DNA from: Brasenia schreberi
Lineage: Eukaryota; Streptophyta; Magnoliopsida; Nymphaeales; Cabombaceae
Length of the DNA: 64,000 nt
Direction: 5' to 3'
Assembly (NCBI GenBank): GCA_036023115.1
Contig: JAYKKT010000037.1
Coordinates: 3,223,501 to 3,287,500 of the forward strand
Numbering within the stretch: the stretch's first letter is position 1; every line of letters begins with the position of its first letter. The notes beneath the pieces were generated by a model, which did no database searches, was not told the DNA's origin, and saw only the letters and a list, made by a program, of their open reading frames with translations. Positions 12,216 to 25,640 of this stretch are shown in pieces. The position numbers and the translations under genes were made by a program.

Positions 12216-13280
12216 ACGCCCACTAGCCTTTTATGCAAAGATAATGTAGAATGCACGTCGTGATCGGCAAGTAGGAAAGAGGTGTAAGTCAGTGTGACGA
12301 ACGGAACATGCTTGCAACAGTTGTTAGTGTGACGACTGCTATGTACAGACTTCTTAGTTTATTGTAGATTACATCACTTCCTCCTTAGGATAATGCATCC
12401 CCACTAAACAATGAACAGAGAGATGTCGTTTGAATACATGTGAGCTTCGATTCTTGACTTTTAAGTAGAACCAACCAATAGAAACTAATGGCGTCTGAAC
12501 CTTTATTTTATGATGGTTCATTTGCTGTTTCCTTTTTCTTAACAATTTTTGTTCCTTTCTTCATTTACATATGATAGAATTTCATGTGTATACACGCACA
12601 CAGTACACATTCCATATGTATGACACATGTCGAACCATTGATCAATCAGAGATGAATGGTTCGGATTTAAACATTCAAAAAGTTGCTATACATATGAGCA
12701 TGCAGGTGAAAGTAGATGATAAAAGCCCAAAATATATTCTCGTTTTTTCTTGGATCACCTTATTTAAAGCCGATACTAAACAATAATCGCGTTGTCATCA
12801 ATTTGACACCTTAAATTGATTTCTTGAGACATGCGCATCCTGTAAAGCTAAGGCTAAAGTGAAACAAGGAACTTAAATACTCCTGAAACCAAGGAACTTG
12901 AATAGGTTGTCTCTGTGAGGTTTGATGACGAGGAGGAACATCAGATGATTCAATTAATGATCCGAAGCACCAGCGAGTAGTGTGGTTCGACTTAAAGAAA
13001 GATCGGAGCTCGCAAGCTCTGGGAGGCTCAGCGAAGTAAGACTAAAGAGAAAATTTTGGAAATGATTGGCAGACCCCAAAGAATTAAGATCTGGCAAAAA
13101 AAACAGAAACCACTACCACTTTGAATAAATTTAAGGTATACATTATCGTCGGCACAGGTGATACATCCCATATGTTGCTAAAAACCGTAGAGGCTAATAC
13201 TCCTAGCATATAGTTTTTACATCTAACTTATCTAAGTTCAAATCATAATATGTTGATATCATCAGTATTATTCTTATAGA
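11700..13280. other. Intergenic, no recognised gene
   Basis: Nothing recognised besides the compound microsatellite at 12140-12213. Short open frames at 11699-12036 and 12571-12786 show no domain. Confidence 0.5.
12140..12213. repeat. Compound (TC)n(TG)n microsatellite
   Basis: About 23 TC units followed directly by about 14 TG units. Confidence 0.95.
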
Positions 13281-13289
13281 TGAAAATTT

Positions 13290-15360
13290 CACAACAGGAA
13301 AATATGTCTTTATATAATCTATCTTCTCCTTTTGCAAAAATCTCTTTGCAACCAAAACCTCAATTTAAACTTGTCGATCATCTCATCGACCTTGTATTTC
13401 TTTTTGATAACCCATTTATAGCTTATAACTTTCCTTTCTTTAGGTAAATCAGTCAACTATCAAACTTGATTTTTCTCAATGGATTCAATTTCCTCATCCA
13501 TGGCTTTTATCTAGTTTGATGATTTAGATAAGTCAATAGCCTACCGATATATTACGTTATCGTTTAGCTTATCTAAATCTACTAAATTGCATATTTTCTA
13601 GGTAAGTATGATAATTCGTTAAGTAGGATGGAGTGATCCTACATCTTTTATGTCCACTTAAAGTTTTGGTTTGTTCACGAAGATTTTCTATAGATTTGAT
13701 TGATAATTGATCTATATCAAATAAATCATCAACATTACTCTCATTATTCTCAAGGATGTCATTCTTATTATCTTTTAGGAATTCAGCATCCTTGCTCTCT
13801 ATAAGTCCATAGTCTTTGTGATAAAACTGGAATCCCTTAAATTCTTTAGGATATCCAATAAATATAAATCCTAAGAATTGACTATCTAACTTATCTCTAG
13901 ACTAATAAAGGATCTTTACATGAACGATAGATCCCCACCTCCTAAGATGACTTAAGTTTGGTTTTCTTTTAGCCACATCTCATATAGTGTAGAAAATACA
14001 TCTTTACACAGTACTCTATTTAGAATATACATAGTTGTACTTACTACTTTTCTCCAAAATATCCTTGGCAGAGATGCATCTATTAGCATGGACCTTGTCA
14101 TATTCAGTAAGTTCCTATTATATTTTTTTATTATACCATTCTATTAAGGTGTACTGGCATTATATTTTGCTTTAAAATACCAAAGTCTTTACAGAATTCT
14201 AGAAATTTTATAGAAGTATACTCATTACCTCTATCTAATCTCAAGACTCTGATTGTATGTCATAATTTGTTTTTAACTTTTTGCTTATATTTTCTAAATG
14301 CTTCAAGTGCCTCAGATTTATGTTCTAAGAGATATACATATCTCGAATAATCATCTATAAAGGTTATGAAATATATCTTCCCACGATGAGACTTACTCTA
14401 AAAGGTTCACATAAATTAGTGTGAATGATTTCTAATAGGGTTGTTTCCCTTATTATTTCCTTAAGAAATGTTTTTCTTATCATTTTCTCTTATATAAAAG
14501 CTTCATATTTATTGAAAGTGTTTTCCTAAAAAACTGACAATAAGTCAAAATTGGATAATTTCCTTAACTTTTTCAGACTTACATGCCGTATGTGTCTATG
14601 TCATACATTAAGATCAACACTAAAGGCATAACCAATACAAGGAGAAAATCCTTCTCTTTTATTTAATTTGAACAAACCTTATTCATCATTGAACAATTTT
14701 AAAAAAGTTATCCTTCCATGCTTTCCTATGGTTACCTTGTCATAGATAAACCTTACTTCAAAACTTTTCTTAACCAAGGTAGGAATCGAGACCAAATTAT
14801 GTCTTACTGTTGGCATAATTAGTACATCGGTTAGAACGATTTGTACACCTTATACAAAAATCCTAAAGGATTGTACACCAAGGACATCTGAGAATGTGTT
14901 ATTTCCCATATAAACTATATGTTCCCATGGTTTATATTTTTTTAGGTTCATAGCCCCTTTTTTGCTCTTCGAGATATGTCTTGTTACTGTAGAGTCAACC
15001 CACTAACCAGATATTGGACGATCCATGTAGAGGTATTTTGAAATTATGCTGATTATTTTCTTCTTCCTCAATTGATCACATTATTAGGTGTTTTCGCCGT
15101 TAGTTTTCTTGTTGCAACAATCTCTCTTTTAGTGCCCTATCTTTCCTTCAAAACGGTTTCCTACATGGTTTTCGTTGTCTCATAGTTGAAGCACTTAACC
15201 CAAAAGGAAGTTTCATATGATTTCTTAAAAGTTTAACCGCTTTTCTTGTTATTTTTGTCAAACCTTTTGTTTGGTTTAATCTTTTTCTGGTTTGGTCTAG
15301 AGCTTGTTTCAATCTTTTTTTGAGTTACTAGCAACTTGTCAAATTCTTGGTTTTCCCCCA
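13290..15360 (-). mobile_element. Decayed Copia pol region (second element)
   Basis: Minus-strand frames with many stops show the Copia order. From high to low coordinates: gag/zinc-knuckle-like and protease remnants (about 15350-14900), integrase remnants (about 14800-14040), then the start of reverse transcriptase near 13550-13300 (DEEIESIEKN, then a KWV.K.K-like block). No LTR pair was found, so it is a fragment with approximate borders. Confidence 0.7.
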
Positions 15361-15639
15361 AGGTTTTTAAAAAATTACATTGGCACGAAATAAAGAGAAA
15401 AACACAGTTTTGTCCCTTGACTGGTTCTGAAATAGTAGAATCAAATTAAGAGTTTTTTCAATTGATACTAAGATATGAATTGAAAATACTCATAGGTATT
15501 TGGACATATTTCTCGAAATAGTACGTATATATTTACAAACTGTTGCAGTCTACTAACACACGTGGTTGATTGTTTTCTTTTTTTAGACCGTTCTATTGTT
15601 ATTTTTGCCAAACAAGTTTAAATGAACTCCAATATTTAT

Positions 15640-16060
15640 ATATCAGAGTTGGCAAAAATAGAAAAACTAAATGGTCTAAACTTTAAAGTGTGAAAAATAT
15701 GTATTCCTTTAACACTTACACTTAAATGTGTAAACTATGTTTTAAAGGATACAGTTCCACCACCTACTCCAACTGTAACAAAGGAAGAAAATGAAGTGTA
15801 CAAAACGTTTCTTAGAGATGATACTATAGCCAAAACAATAATGCTAACCTATATGGAGGATGACCTAATTAGGGTATTTGAAGAATACGAGACTACAAGA
15901 GAGCTGTTTGATTCAATAACAGCCAAATATCATATTATAGCTAAACTATATGTTTAGTTATTACTACAAAATACAACTTCTAAAAAATGAAAGAAGGAGA
16001 TAATATAGTAGAACATGTAAACCCTCTCCTAGTTGTAATCCATAGTTTAGCCCTTCTCTT
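15640..16060 (+). pseudogene. Copia gag (UBN2-like) remnant, plus strand
   Basis: A readable plus-strand frame contains KLNGLNFK, DDTIAKTIML, EDDLIRVFE and TRELFDSITAKYH, typical of Copia gag. A stop occurs soon after (about 15957) and degraded continuation (VEHVNPLL) follows. The orientation is opposite to the adjoining Copia pol at 13290-15360, so it is a separate insertion or an inversion. Confidence 0.75.
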
Positions 16061-16850
16061 TCTTAGTTTAAAAATTCCATTTTCATTCCCCTTTTTTCTC
16101 TCTTATGAGTTTAGTCTTCCTCCATTAAATTCCACATGAAAACTTTCTACTACCATCCTACTAGAAATCGAACCCAAGTTCCAAAGTTCTTCAAAATTCT
16201 TTTTCTGCACCAGTTTTCCAATTCTAAGCCGTATAGAAAGCTCGTCTCATCCACTTTCCAACAAATCAAGTATCACCACAAAATAATCTAATCCTATGAG
16301 AGGAACTGGAAGTCCCAAACAACCGACCATACCTATATGAGAAAAGGTCAGATTTCAGCTGATTTTAGTCAAAAGATGCAATTTTTTATTCTCTGAAAAG
16401 GTCTTCCTCTTCTCCTTATGTAAAAATCAAGAATTGCATGGTTCAGAGTTTAGACAGGAAAGATATAGCGAAACAAGTTGACCCTAGCAGGAGGTAGGTT
16501 AATCTTGATAAAATTGAAAAAAATACTACAAATCTAATTATTATCATAATCGAATGATTTTTAATTTGTTGGATGGTTCTAATTGTGTTTTGCAATACAC
16601 TTAAGAATAATATCAATCTGATCTGCATCGATAGAGATGCATCTAAAAAACTGCAACTCTATCAAACTAGGTACGACCAATACGATTTTCTTCCCGAGGC
16701 GATGCAAAATCGGTAGGCTCACGAGTTTTTTACTCGATTCCAGCCTCATACTCGGCATGAGTTTCAGAAAGCCACCAAAACCTCGATTTTCTCTGGTATA
16801 CTTAGCAGAAGATTCCCAAGGAGCGACAATGCGCCCCACCTTAAATGAAC
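16060..16850. other. No recognised gene
   Basis: AT-rich sequence between two retroelement fragments. Overlapping open frames at 16579-16878 (minus) and 16637-16972 (plus) have no recognised domain apart from the Gypsy integrase start near 16865. Confidence 0.4.
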
Positions 16851-16859
16851 TCCATGTTT

Positions 16860-17640
16860 GCTCTAGAGGGTTTAACACGGCCTTTCACCCACAAACCAAT
16901 GGGCAAGCAAAACATACTATTCAGACACTAGAGAATATGTTTCGAGCATGTGTGTTGGATAGTAAAGAATAATAAAATAGCAAATTGCATTTGATTGAGT
17001 TTGTCTATAATAATAGTTACCAAGTGAACATTGGGTCACCTTATGAGATGCTTTGTGGGAAAAAATGCAAGACCTACTATGTTGAGATATCCCTAGGCTA
17101 CGACCTGCAATAAGTCTATAGATACTTCAACAATTATCAAATAAGATGAACTTTATTCGTCAATACATTAAACTAGCTCAAGACCAATAGAAGAGTTACA
17201 CAGATATAAGACATCGGGATCTAGAGTTTATGGTTGATGATTATGTAGTCTTAAAGTCTCTCAAGCTTGAGGAGTGACTCGCTTTGAAAAGAAAGGTAAG
17301 CAGAGTCCTAGGTATATTGGATCTTACCAAATCGTGAAATGAGTTGGAGATGTTGCCTACTAATTGGAATTGTCATCATCATTGATTAGAGTGCATAACA
17401 TATTTCATGTATCCATGATACAGAAGTATATGCTTAATCATTTGCATATCATTGAAGTCGAACCGCTTTACATACGTGAAAATTTGTCTAATGAAGAGGT
17501 GCCCATAGACATCTTAGATAGAAAAGAGCAAATCTTATGTCATCAAGTTTTGGGGACAGTAAAAATACATTAGTTATCATTTATCGAGCGAAGCCACTTG
17601 GGAGCTCGAGGATAAGATACAAGAGAAATATTCATATCTT
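16860..17640 (+). pseudogene. Ty3/Gypsy integrase C-terminal region, decayed
   Basis: The plus strand shows FHPQTNGQAKHTIQTLENM (integrase), EFVYNNSYQ..IGSPYEMLCG, then RVHNIFHVSMIQKY and EVEPLYIRENLS..EVPIDIL, ending with a degraded ATWELED-like block near 17600. These are the hallmarks of plant chromodomain-type Gypsy elements. Several stops interrupt it, and everything upstream of the integrase core is missing. Confidence 0.85.
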
Positions 17641-17690
17641 TTTAGGTATTTTCTAAATTCTGAGGTCAAAATTTCTTTAGGTGGGTATAA

Positions 17691-19690
17691 TGTAATAAAG
17701 TGAATCATAGTGGATCTGGATCTATAGATCTGAATCCACTCAAAATGTTCGTAATATAGTAATGCTAGATGCGTTACTTTCTGCAAACATGGTAAGTGAA
17801 GGGGGAGACTGCGGAAGGCAGCTAAGATGGTAAATGTCATTTTCATGCAAGTTAACATCTTCATGGTGAGCTCTATAAAATGGTTGTAGTGGTTAGCATT
17901 CGAGAGGAAACAAGTGAGCCAAGAACGACGTCAAGGAATCGGCCAAAATCCTATAAGAAACTCGCGTTTTTGCTTGTGTTTTTTTTAGTTGCTAAATCTG
18001 AATTAGATCAAAGGGATTTTCTTTGATTTATGCTAAAATAAGCCTTAATACACGAAAATCGGTTGAAAACAAGTGTAGACTCATGAATTTTTTCTAAAAT
18101 TTGAGTTATTATTTTTCATGAATTTTTCAGCAAAAACGTTGTTGCCGACAACCGATAATGGGTTAGCTTAGAAGAGGAGAGGAAGACGGGCGGTTGGGGA
18201 CCATCGTCGGCCTTAGTCGTCATCAGAAATGGATGAAATCGACGCCGAAAAACTAAGAGAATCGATCCCTTTTGGGTGTGTCCCGTTTCAATATTGTGTC
18301 ATATCTGATATGATGTATCATGTTTGAAATGCCTTGAAACAACACAAATTCATGTTGTATCCTTATGTCACATGTTAAGGAACAGTTCTGTGTCAAAATA
18401 AGTCAGAAACAGGCTTTGTGTCCGGTTTTGTGTCGAAAATGAGTTAGGTTTAGGTCGGGTCTTAAAATAGGTTTTGGGTCAAAAACAAGACTCGTGTCAG
18501 TAGTTGTAGGTTCTGTGTCAACACATTGACATAAGTTACCTACTATGTCACTCAATTTGGATCAGATATGGATCTAATATCAGTTCGGATCCAAGATAGC
18601 TTAAACGAATCTAGATTGGGTTTTGAGTAATTTTAGAGTCATTTGATATCCAATTTGAATACGGTTTATTATGTTAGATTCATAGTTAAATAAATTTTAA
18701 TATTTTAATTATTTATAACTATTTAGATATTAAAATTGAAGGATTTGGTAGTGATAAGAGTGGCCCAATGGTTTGGCCATTGGATCTTAGCGCTCCTTCA
18801 ATTATGGGGTTATGTATTCTTCTAGAGAACCATGTTAGAAGTGATCTTCTTGTTTTAGATAGATTTAAATGTATATGATTAATAAATATTTTATTGATGT
18901 TTATAAAATGATGTTCGCAATTATAGGTTATTTGATATGCTTTTAAAATGTAACGTGTTTATGACATTGATTGATAAAGAATATGTTTTGATATGCATGT
19001 GTTGTATGAACATGGATATTATCTAATGTTGTAAGGATATGGATTTGGATTTGGATATAGATCTGAATATGATTTGTAAATGTGATGAAATATAATTGGT
19101 TTTAGAAATGTAATAATGTACATACTTGTATGGGTTGTGTGGGGTCTCTAAAGACTTGTAGGTCCCTCAAGCAATCCGGCTTGGGGTAAATATAGAGTAT
19201 TCTCAGGCACTCTGTTGTGAGAGTCGGCATAGTTACAGTCATTGATGAGGTTACTAAGGTCACATTAGGGAGGATCGGACGACTCCCGTGGCCTTTGGGG
19301 TAGACACAGCATAGGTTGTAATTATTGTAACTAATGATATATGTATGCGTGTGTGTAAATGTATGAGTATGAATTTGATATCATAATTTAAATATGAAAT
19401 TGTGATTTGTTATGAAATGATTGTGAAATTATGCATGCTTTTAGTATGAATTCAGTTTAAAGATGTTTAACCTCCCTACTGAGCTATGTGTAGGAGCTCA
19501 CTCTATTATTTTACCGTTCGTCCTTAAGCTAGCACTTTCAATGTGCATGGAGAAGAGTAGGAGTTGGACAAAGCTTCTTTTTTATTTTAAATAGTATGAT
19601 AAGTATTAAACAATTTAGAAAATCTTGTTATTCGGGGTTATTGTCAGGTGGTCCCCGCACCATTTTGGGCGTATTGTTTAGAACTTTGAG
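17691..19690 (+). repeat. Probable Gypsy 3' LTR
   Basis: It begins TGTAATA just after the Gypsy reading frame ends. It contains plant Gypsy LTR phrases (CCCTACTGAGCTATGTGTAG near 19470; GGTCCCCGCACCATTTTGGG near 19650). The exact end and a partner 5' LTR were not found. The part at 18280-18560 is rich in GTGTC words and may be a nested word-rich element. Confidence 0.5.
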
Positions 19691-19730
19691 TTTGAAGCAA
19701 CTCACCATCACGCCCGCGCGAGAAGCAGCC

Positions 19731-20460
19731 ATGTGGCATCGGCTCAGGCCGGGTTAGGGTCGCAACCCGCGAACGGGTGTGATACTGGGTACTTCTTATT
19801 TTGTCCTACTAGTCGAAGATATTCGGGCTTTCCTTGCCCAGATCCCGAACCCGGTGAAACCAAGCAATGCCTTCCTCGTTCCAGTCGAGTTTGGGCTGGG
19901 CCAATATTTCCATCCTCACTTGCGGCATTACATCCCATCATGTACGTATGGTGTTTCATACGTGTATTTGCAGATTGGGTCAGCCCAAATATTCCCATCC
20001 CGATCTGTTGGATCCTGATAAAGGAAGCCTATTTAGTAGGTGTAATATTCGTGGTCAGGTTTGGCTTGGTTTTAGATTCAACATCAAACCAAAAGTTCTC
20101 AAATTTGGGTTGCTAGTCCAAATCATTGAAGTCTTAAAACTGAAACAAACCACACCGTCGATCCCTTGACCTCATACAACATGTAATAGACAAATGGTTC
20201 CGTTGCTACGTCCAAGAGATACAAAAAGAAAAAGAAGTTGAACGAAACCAAACCACTGCTTCGGTTTGGCTTAATTGGTGTAATGGGTTTGGATCAGTTC
20301 CTTGAACACTCCTGTTATCCAGGTCCATGAGTCTTTTGGTACTTCGAAATCCCGCTTGTATTATTACAAAGGAAACTACAAATGCCGGTTCTGCAAGTTC
20401 TCTACAAACTGGCCATGAAGGTTGAGCCATGATCTTCGGCCTTTAAAGACACCTAAATTC
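19731..20460. other. GC-richer stretch, not identified
   Basis: Markedly higher in GC than its surroundings and rich in GGGTT/AACCC and AACCAAA-type words. Overlapping frames on both strands (19733-20169) are probably by-products of the composition. I recognise no domain. Confidence 0.35.
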
Positions 20461-20719
20461 CTTTTCAAAATGCACTACAATTTCCTCGTTAGAGTTCCAA
20501 AGAACAATAATTCTTAAACTGGATCTTAAAACCTTAAGTTTTACTTTTAAAAATAACTAAGTTTCTCGTTTTCGATTGCGCAAGCCTGGGGTTAGGAATA
20601 TAGTTTCAGATGAAAAGAGCACGAACAAGCTCTAGACTGTTCAAAGATTGACTTGTGAAAATTTCTGTGAAGGAAATATAGTTTTCAAAAATAATGGTTT
20701 TTTAGTTCTTCTTTTAAGG

Positions 20720-20945
20720 AATGCAGGTCACCTATCGGACCTGTCCGGTTCCGACCTGGACCGAAACCTTCTGCAGAACCAGCTGCCACGATAACCAAAA
20801 CCGAACTGGAGTTGGGACCCCACCATTCGGTTTCGGTTCTATCTATAGGAGAAACCAAACTAAAAGCGGAGGTCAGGAATTGCCCGTCCCAAGTACCTTT
20901 TGGTTCTTAGTTTTAAATTTCCGCCTTCTATTTTCAAAGAAAACT
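20720..20945. mobile_element. Word-rich CGGTTC/GAACCGA element
   Basis: Dense in CCGGTTCCGAC, CCGAAACC, AGAACCAG and TTTCGGTTC words in both orientations, like the patches at 4100-4485 and 26020-26135. Probably a degraded non-autonomous hAT-like element. Confidence 0.4.
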
Positions 20946-20949
20946 AAAG

Positions 20950-23468
20950 AATAGTATGGGGAAAAGGCTTAAAATCTATGTGGCCCATTGTATTAGTATG
21001 GGAAAAAGGCTTGGTTGTGTTGTTATTGTAGAAAGAATTGATAGGTTATGTTATGTGGCTCAAATATCGACCACATTGTGGGTATTAGATACTATGATTT
21101 GGAGAAAGATTCACATTCTTTACAAGAGACAAAGTGGGTGAAGAAAAGCAAATGAGATTGAGTATATAGGTTTTAAATTATGGTACTGAAGAAAGGAAAA
21201 GGCTTGAAATGGAGTTTGTATTATTATAAATAAAGATTTAAAGGATAATGTAGTAAACATACAACAATATGGTGGCAGAATTATAATAGTGAAATTAGTG
21301 TTAAGAGTATATATTTTGAATATAGCTTGTTCATGTACACTCAAAGTAGGATTAGAAGAGTATAAAGAAGTCTTTTTGGGAGGAGTTAGATAAGGTATTT
21401 CGAAGAATTTTACAAAGGGAGATAATTTGTTTCGAGATATTTGGTAAAGATGCATTATGATATCAAGGTATTCATAGAAACTATGGTTTTAGGAATGTAA
21501 ATGAGGTACTAGGGAGATTTAAAAAATTTCTATAACTTTTGGTCTCTTTATAGCCATTACAATTTTCAAAAAACGAGATAAACATTTAATTACTTATAAG
21601 AGTGGCTTGTCAAAAATACAGATTGATTATTTTTTTATAAGAAAAAAACAGATTGTATAGTAAAGATTACAAAGTAATTAAAGGAAAAAACTTAATTACT
21701 CAACATCGACTTTTAATAATGGATTTGCAAGTAAAAAAGTGGACAAATAAAAATAGAGTGCATAGAGTTATTAAGACTATATGATAGAAACTCAAATGTG
21801 TTAAAGAATATATATTTAAACAAAAAATTCTTCAAGAAGATGCTATGAATTATATAGGTATACCTTTTAATATGTAAAACAATGTGGCTGTACATATTAG
21901 AGAAGTGATAAAAGATCTCTTAGGCAAATATAAAGGATGCGTACTAGTAGAAAAAGAAGCTTGGTGGTGGAGTGAAGTGGTACAAGATAAAATCAAGGCA
22001 AAGAAAGCATATTATAAATTGCATTATGCCAAGGAAACTAGTGAAACTTTAGAGACTTATAAGAAAGTAAAAAAAAAGCAAAAAAGGTCATTAGTGAAAG
22101 AAAAGCCAAAATTTGGAAAGATTTATATAAAAATCTTAACCCAAAAAAAGGTGAAAGAAATATTTTTAGGATAGTTAAGACTAGATATAAGAAAACTAAG
22201 GATCTTACTTTTGTTAGATATATTAAAGACGAGGATGAGAAGATTTTAGTGGCGAACGATGATATTAAAAATAGATGAAAAATTATTTCTATAAGTTTTT
22301 TAATGAAAATACATATGATAGTATTAGCTTAGGATAGTTAATCAAATGAAAAAAGTATATAAACCATAATTTCTATTGGTGTATTCAAAAGAATGAAGTA
22401 AAATAGGCTCTTAAATTTATGAAAGTTGGTAAATATGTAAGACGAGACAATATTTTTATAGAAATATGAAAAATCCTAAGAGAGATGGAGTTCACTTGGC
22501 TCACAAAACTATTTAATGAAATATGGATAATCCAAAAGATCCCAAAGAATGGAGAGCAAGTACTCTTATACCCATATATAAGAACAAGGGAGATATTAAT
22601 AATTGTTCGAATGATCGAGATATCAAGTTAATTAGTTATACTATGAAATTATGAGAAAGAATTATCAAATGTAGGTTAAGAGAAATATTGAGTACAAAAG
22701 AGAACTAATTCGGATTCATGCCCAACAGATTTGCTATTGAAGTGATTAACCTATTCAAACATTTTATGAAATATTTTAGAACAAAAAAGAAGAACCTTCA
22801 TATAATATTTACTAATCTAGAAAAACTTATAAGATAGTGCAAAGAGATGTTCTTTGAAGAACCTTGAAAAAGATAGGCATCCCATTGGCATATATAAATC
22901 TTATAAGAGATATATGATGGTGCAAAAACTTATGTGAGGACTTATGAAGAAATGACAAACTCCTTTGAAGTTAATATTGGGTTACATCATGAATTAACTT
23001 TAAGTCCATATTTATTTATATTGTCGTTGATAAGTTAACAAAACATATTCAATATGAAGTACTTTAGTGTATCTTATTTGCATATTGTGTTAGTAGATGA
23101 GTCTAAGAAAAAGGTCAATAGGAAATTGCAAATATGGAGAGAAACGTTATAAATATTATGTTTTAAATATTGCATCCCTTACAAGGAAAGTTTTAAATAC
23201 TTATGATCAATTTTTCAAAGTGATAGAACAATTGATAGAGATATTACGCATAGAATTAATGTTGGGTTGGTTAAAATGGAGAAGGACATAAGGTATTCTA
23301 TGTGATAAGAAGATACCATTGAAGTTGAAAGGTAAATATTATAGAGCATTAATTAGACCTAGTATGTTTTTATGGTTCTTAGTGTTGGGCAATTAATCAT
23401 CAACATGTGCAAAAGATGTTAATAGGAGAAATAAAGATATTGAGATGGATGAGTGGTCATAAAAGGAA

Positions 23469-23536
<68 letters not shown>

Positions 23537-23835
23537 GAGGTTATTAGAAACAAATTGGGAGTAGCGCCAATAGAGGATAAAATAAGAAAAAATCATTTAA
23601 TTTGAACATATAAAAAGACAACCCAATGACATTCCCATAAGAAGATATGAAAAACTAGATTGTGAAAATATTAAAAGAAAGAGGATGACCACAAAAATAT
23701 TAGAAAGAAATAATAAAGAATGATCTAGTTTATATTGAGTTAACTGCTAGCATGAAACATGACAGGGCCCTGTGAAAACAAAGAATCCATCTAGACGACC
23801 CCATCTAGTATAGGAAAAGGCTTAGTTGTTGTTGT
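20950..23835 (+). mobile_element. Decayed RTE-type LINE (with an older 3' tail in front)
   Basis: Two copies of the RTE tail phrase AGTATGGGRAAAAGGCTT occur at 20955 and 20997, leftovers of earlier insertions. From about 21085 the endonuclease domain begins (TMIWRKIHIL, then degraded QETKWV, GIIINKDLKD). Reverse-transcriptase remnants span about 22490-23100. The C-terminal region and the 3' end AAAAGGCTTAGTTGTTG finish near 23835. Stops and frameshifts are throughout, and a (TA)n tract has expanded at 23472-23534. Confidence 0.85.
23472..23534. repeat. (TA)n microsatellite within RTE copy
   Basis: About 31 uninterrupted TA units replace part of the segment encoding [11 protein letters not shown] in related copies. 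Confidence 0.95.
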
Positions 23836-24419
23836 CATTTAGTAACATGTATAGCTTTTCCGTTACTATAGATTTTCATTAACTGCCAAACTTTACTAAA
23901 ATCTTTGATTTTCTGGAATGCAGTTGTGTTTTCAAGTGATGGTGTATTTGAGAATGTGAAAAAGCAACAAATTAGGCTAATTTTTTCATTAAGTCAACTA
24001 GAAGTAAATAAATTTAATGTTTTAAAAGTGGAAGCCTTGGTGGCAAAGATGAAGTTAAGAGCTGGGAAAAAATAGCATTCTTATGTAACTTTTGACATAC
24101 TGTCCCCTATTTGTGGCAAGCCTAAAACATCACGGTACATGCTAAACAGGAAATATGAAACTTTGATGTTAGATTGCTATCAGTGCCGGCATTTTTGGGC
24201 AGGCTCATGCTGGCTTGGCCAGTTTGTAGCAGATTTGCAGTATAAACCTCTATTGGTGGCCTTGTTTTTGTGCATGATCTTAAGATTTTCATTGAATATG
24301 CCCGTCAGTCCATCTGTTCGCTCTTAGATGCGTGACACGCTTATAATTTGTTTCTTGTTGAAAAGGAACATATGGTTAAGTTAGGACGAGGGATCAAGCA
24401 ATCAATCTCAGACAGCAGA

Positions 24420-25269
24420 ATGAATCTAGAGCAGCTATTGACAGCTGCTGCCCTGAGAGGAGTGACAGAGGCAAGGGCCACAATCTTTGGACGTGTTCTT
24501 AACCGGACAGGGCAGAGGTCTCCACATAAGATCCTCCTCAAGAAGCTCATTGGTGACAAGGTGGCTGAGTGGTATCCTTATGACATAAAAAAGGCTGATC
24601 TCCTTGTCATGGGCAGGCTTGAACATGAGTATATCCTTTTGATCTTTCTTAGAATGTTTGTAACTTGATTTTTTGTTGAGTACTTGCATGAACCCTTTTA
24701 TTTCAAAGCAGTTCTCTTATTGACTTCTACTTCTCAGTATATACTAGAAATCTATTGTTTTCTGACTTGCATTTCAGTATCTTCTAGATTCTCATTGTAT
24801 TGGGACTTTTTGCACATCCATATTAGGTAGTTCATGATACCCTGCTGTAGGTGCTTCATTTTTGTTGGTAAGTTGTCTGATAGCATAGACTTGGTGGTAT
24901 AGGGAATATGAACGAGTGTTGCCGGAAATAAAGATGCTGGGATGAATAAATGATCATACAAGGAAAAACAGTATATATAATGAAATGGAAAAATATGGCA
25001 GAGGAGTTAGAATCTATTTTGTGCACCACATATCTTCGTAGTTATTTTTTGCTTGTTAAAATGATTCCTATATATACTCAGTTTAGACCAATTCTCATGA
25101 GTTTTTGATGATTGCAGCTTAAATTGTTGTTGGTTATTATTAATTCATCATGTAAATAATCGATATTATATTTTTCAGGCGCCTTGCTAAGCTTGAAATG
25201 CTGAAACGTCGTGATAAGGGACCACCAAAGAAGGGCCAGGGCAAGCGTGCTGTAAAGCGCAGTAAATAA
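24420..25269 (+). CDS. Mitochondrial small ribosomal subunit protein mS33 (MRPS33)
   Basis: A component of the mitochondrial small ribosomal subunit. Exon 1 is 24420-24628 and exon 2 is 25179-25269. The 550-bp intron starts GTATAT and ends TTTTTCAG, and phase 2 joins correctly, giving 99 residues, about the usual length of the plant protein. Conserved blocks are GVTEARATIFGRVLN, TGQRSPHKILLKKLIGDKV, AEWYPYDIKK and the lysine-rich end MLKRRDKGPPKKGQGKR. The ATG at 24420 follows a possible acceptor (CTCAGACAG), so a 5'-UTR intron is likely. A longer in-frame start at 24348 exists but adds residues not expected for the family. An RTE tail lies 585 bp upstream and a hAT-like element 115 bp after the stop. 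Confidence 0.93.
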
Positions 25270-25383
25270 TGCGCATCTAGAAGATGTCTTCCTTTCACTA
25301 TAAGTAGCATCAAAACGTTGAGTTTTACCATGAAAAGTTGAAACATTCAGTTGTAGTTTCCTTCTAATTGTAACAAGTTCACA

Positions 25384-25640
25384 TAGGGGTGACAATTTCA
25401 TGTTTCGGGTCATGTTCGTGTAGTACAACTCAGAGATAACTTGGTGTTTTCTTTTTTCTTGGTGTTACCTTGGATGTACACAAACTCAAAAAATTTCGGC
25501 TATTAATTGCCTCCGATTTTCGTGTCTGATGTCATATGATAAGCAACTTTGGGTTTCAAGTCGTCATTCCTTGTTCGTGTCATAAACCCAGATCTTACCC
25601 AATTTATTTTTCATGTTTCATCTTTTATATATATATATAT
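25384..25640. mobile_element. GTGTC-word-rich hAT-like element, right end degraded
   Basis: It starts TAGGGGTGACAATTTCATG, a typical hAT terminus, followed by repeated TTTCGGGTCATG, TTCGTGT and TCGTGTC words. No matching right terminus was found beyond the (TA)n at 25627. It probably overlaps the mS33 3' flank. Confidence 0.45.

Noticed and set aside
16579..16972. Overlapping 99- and 111-codon frames on opposite strands
   Set aside because: Only the last part of the plus frame (Gypsy integrase) is meaningful; the rest has no domain.
19733..20169. Four overlapping frames of 79-127 codons
   Set aside because: Long because stops are rare in the GC-richer stretch; no frame shows a motif.
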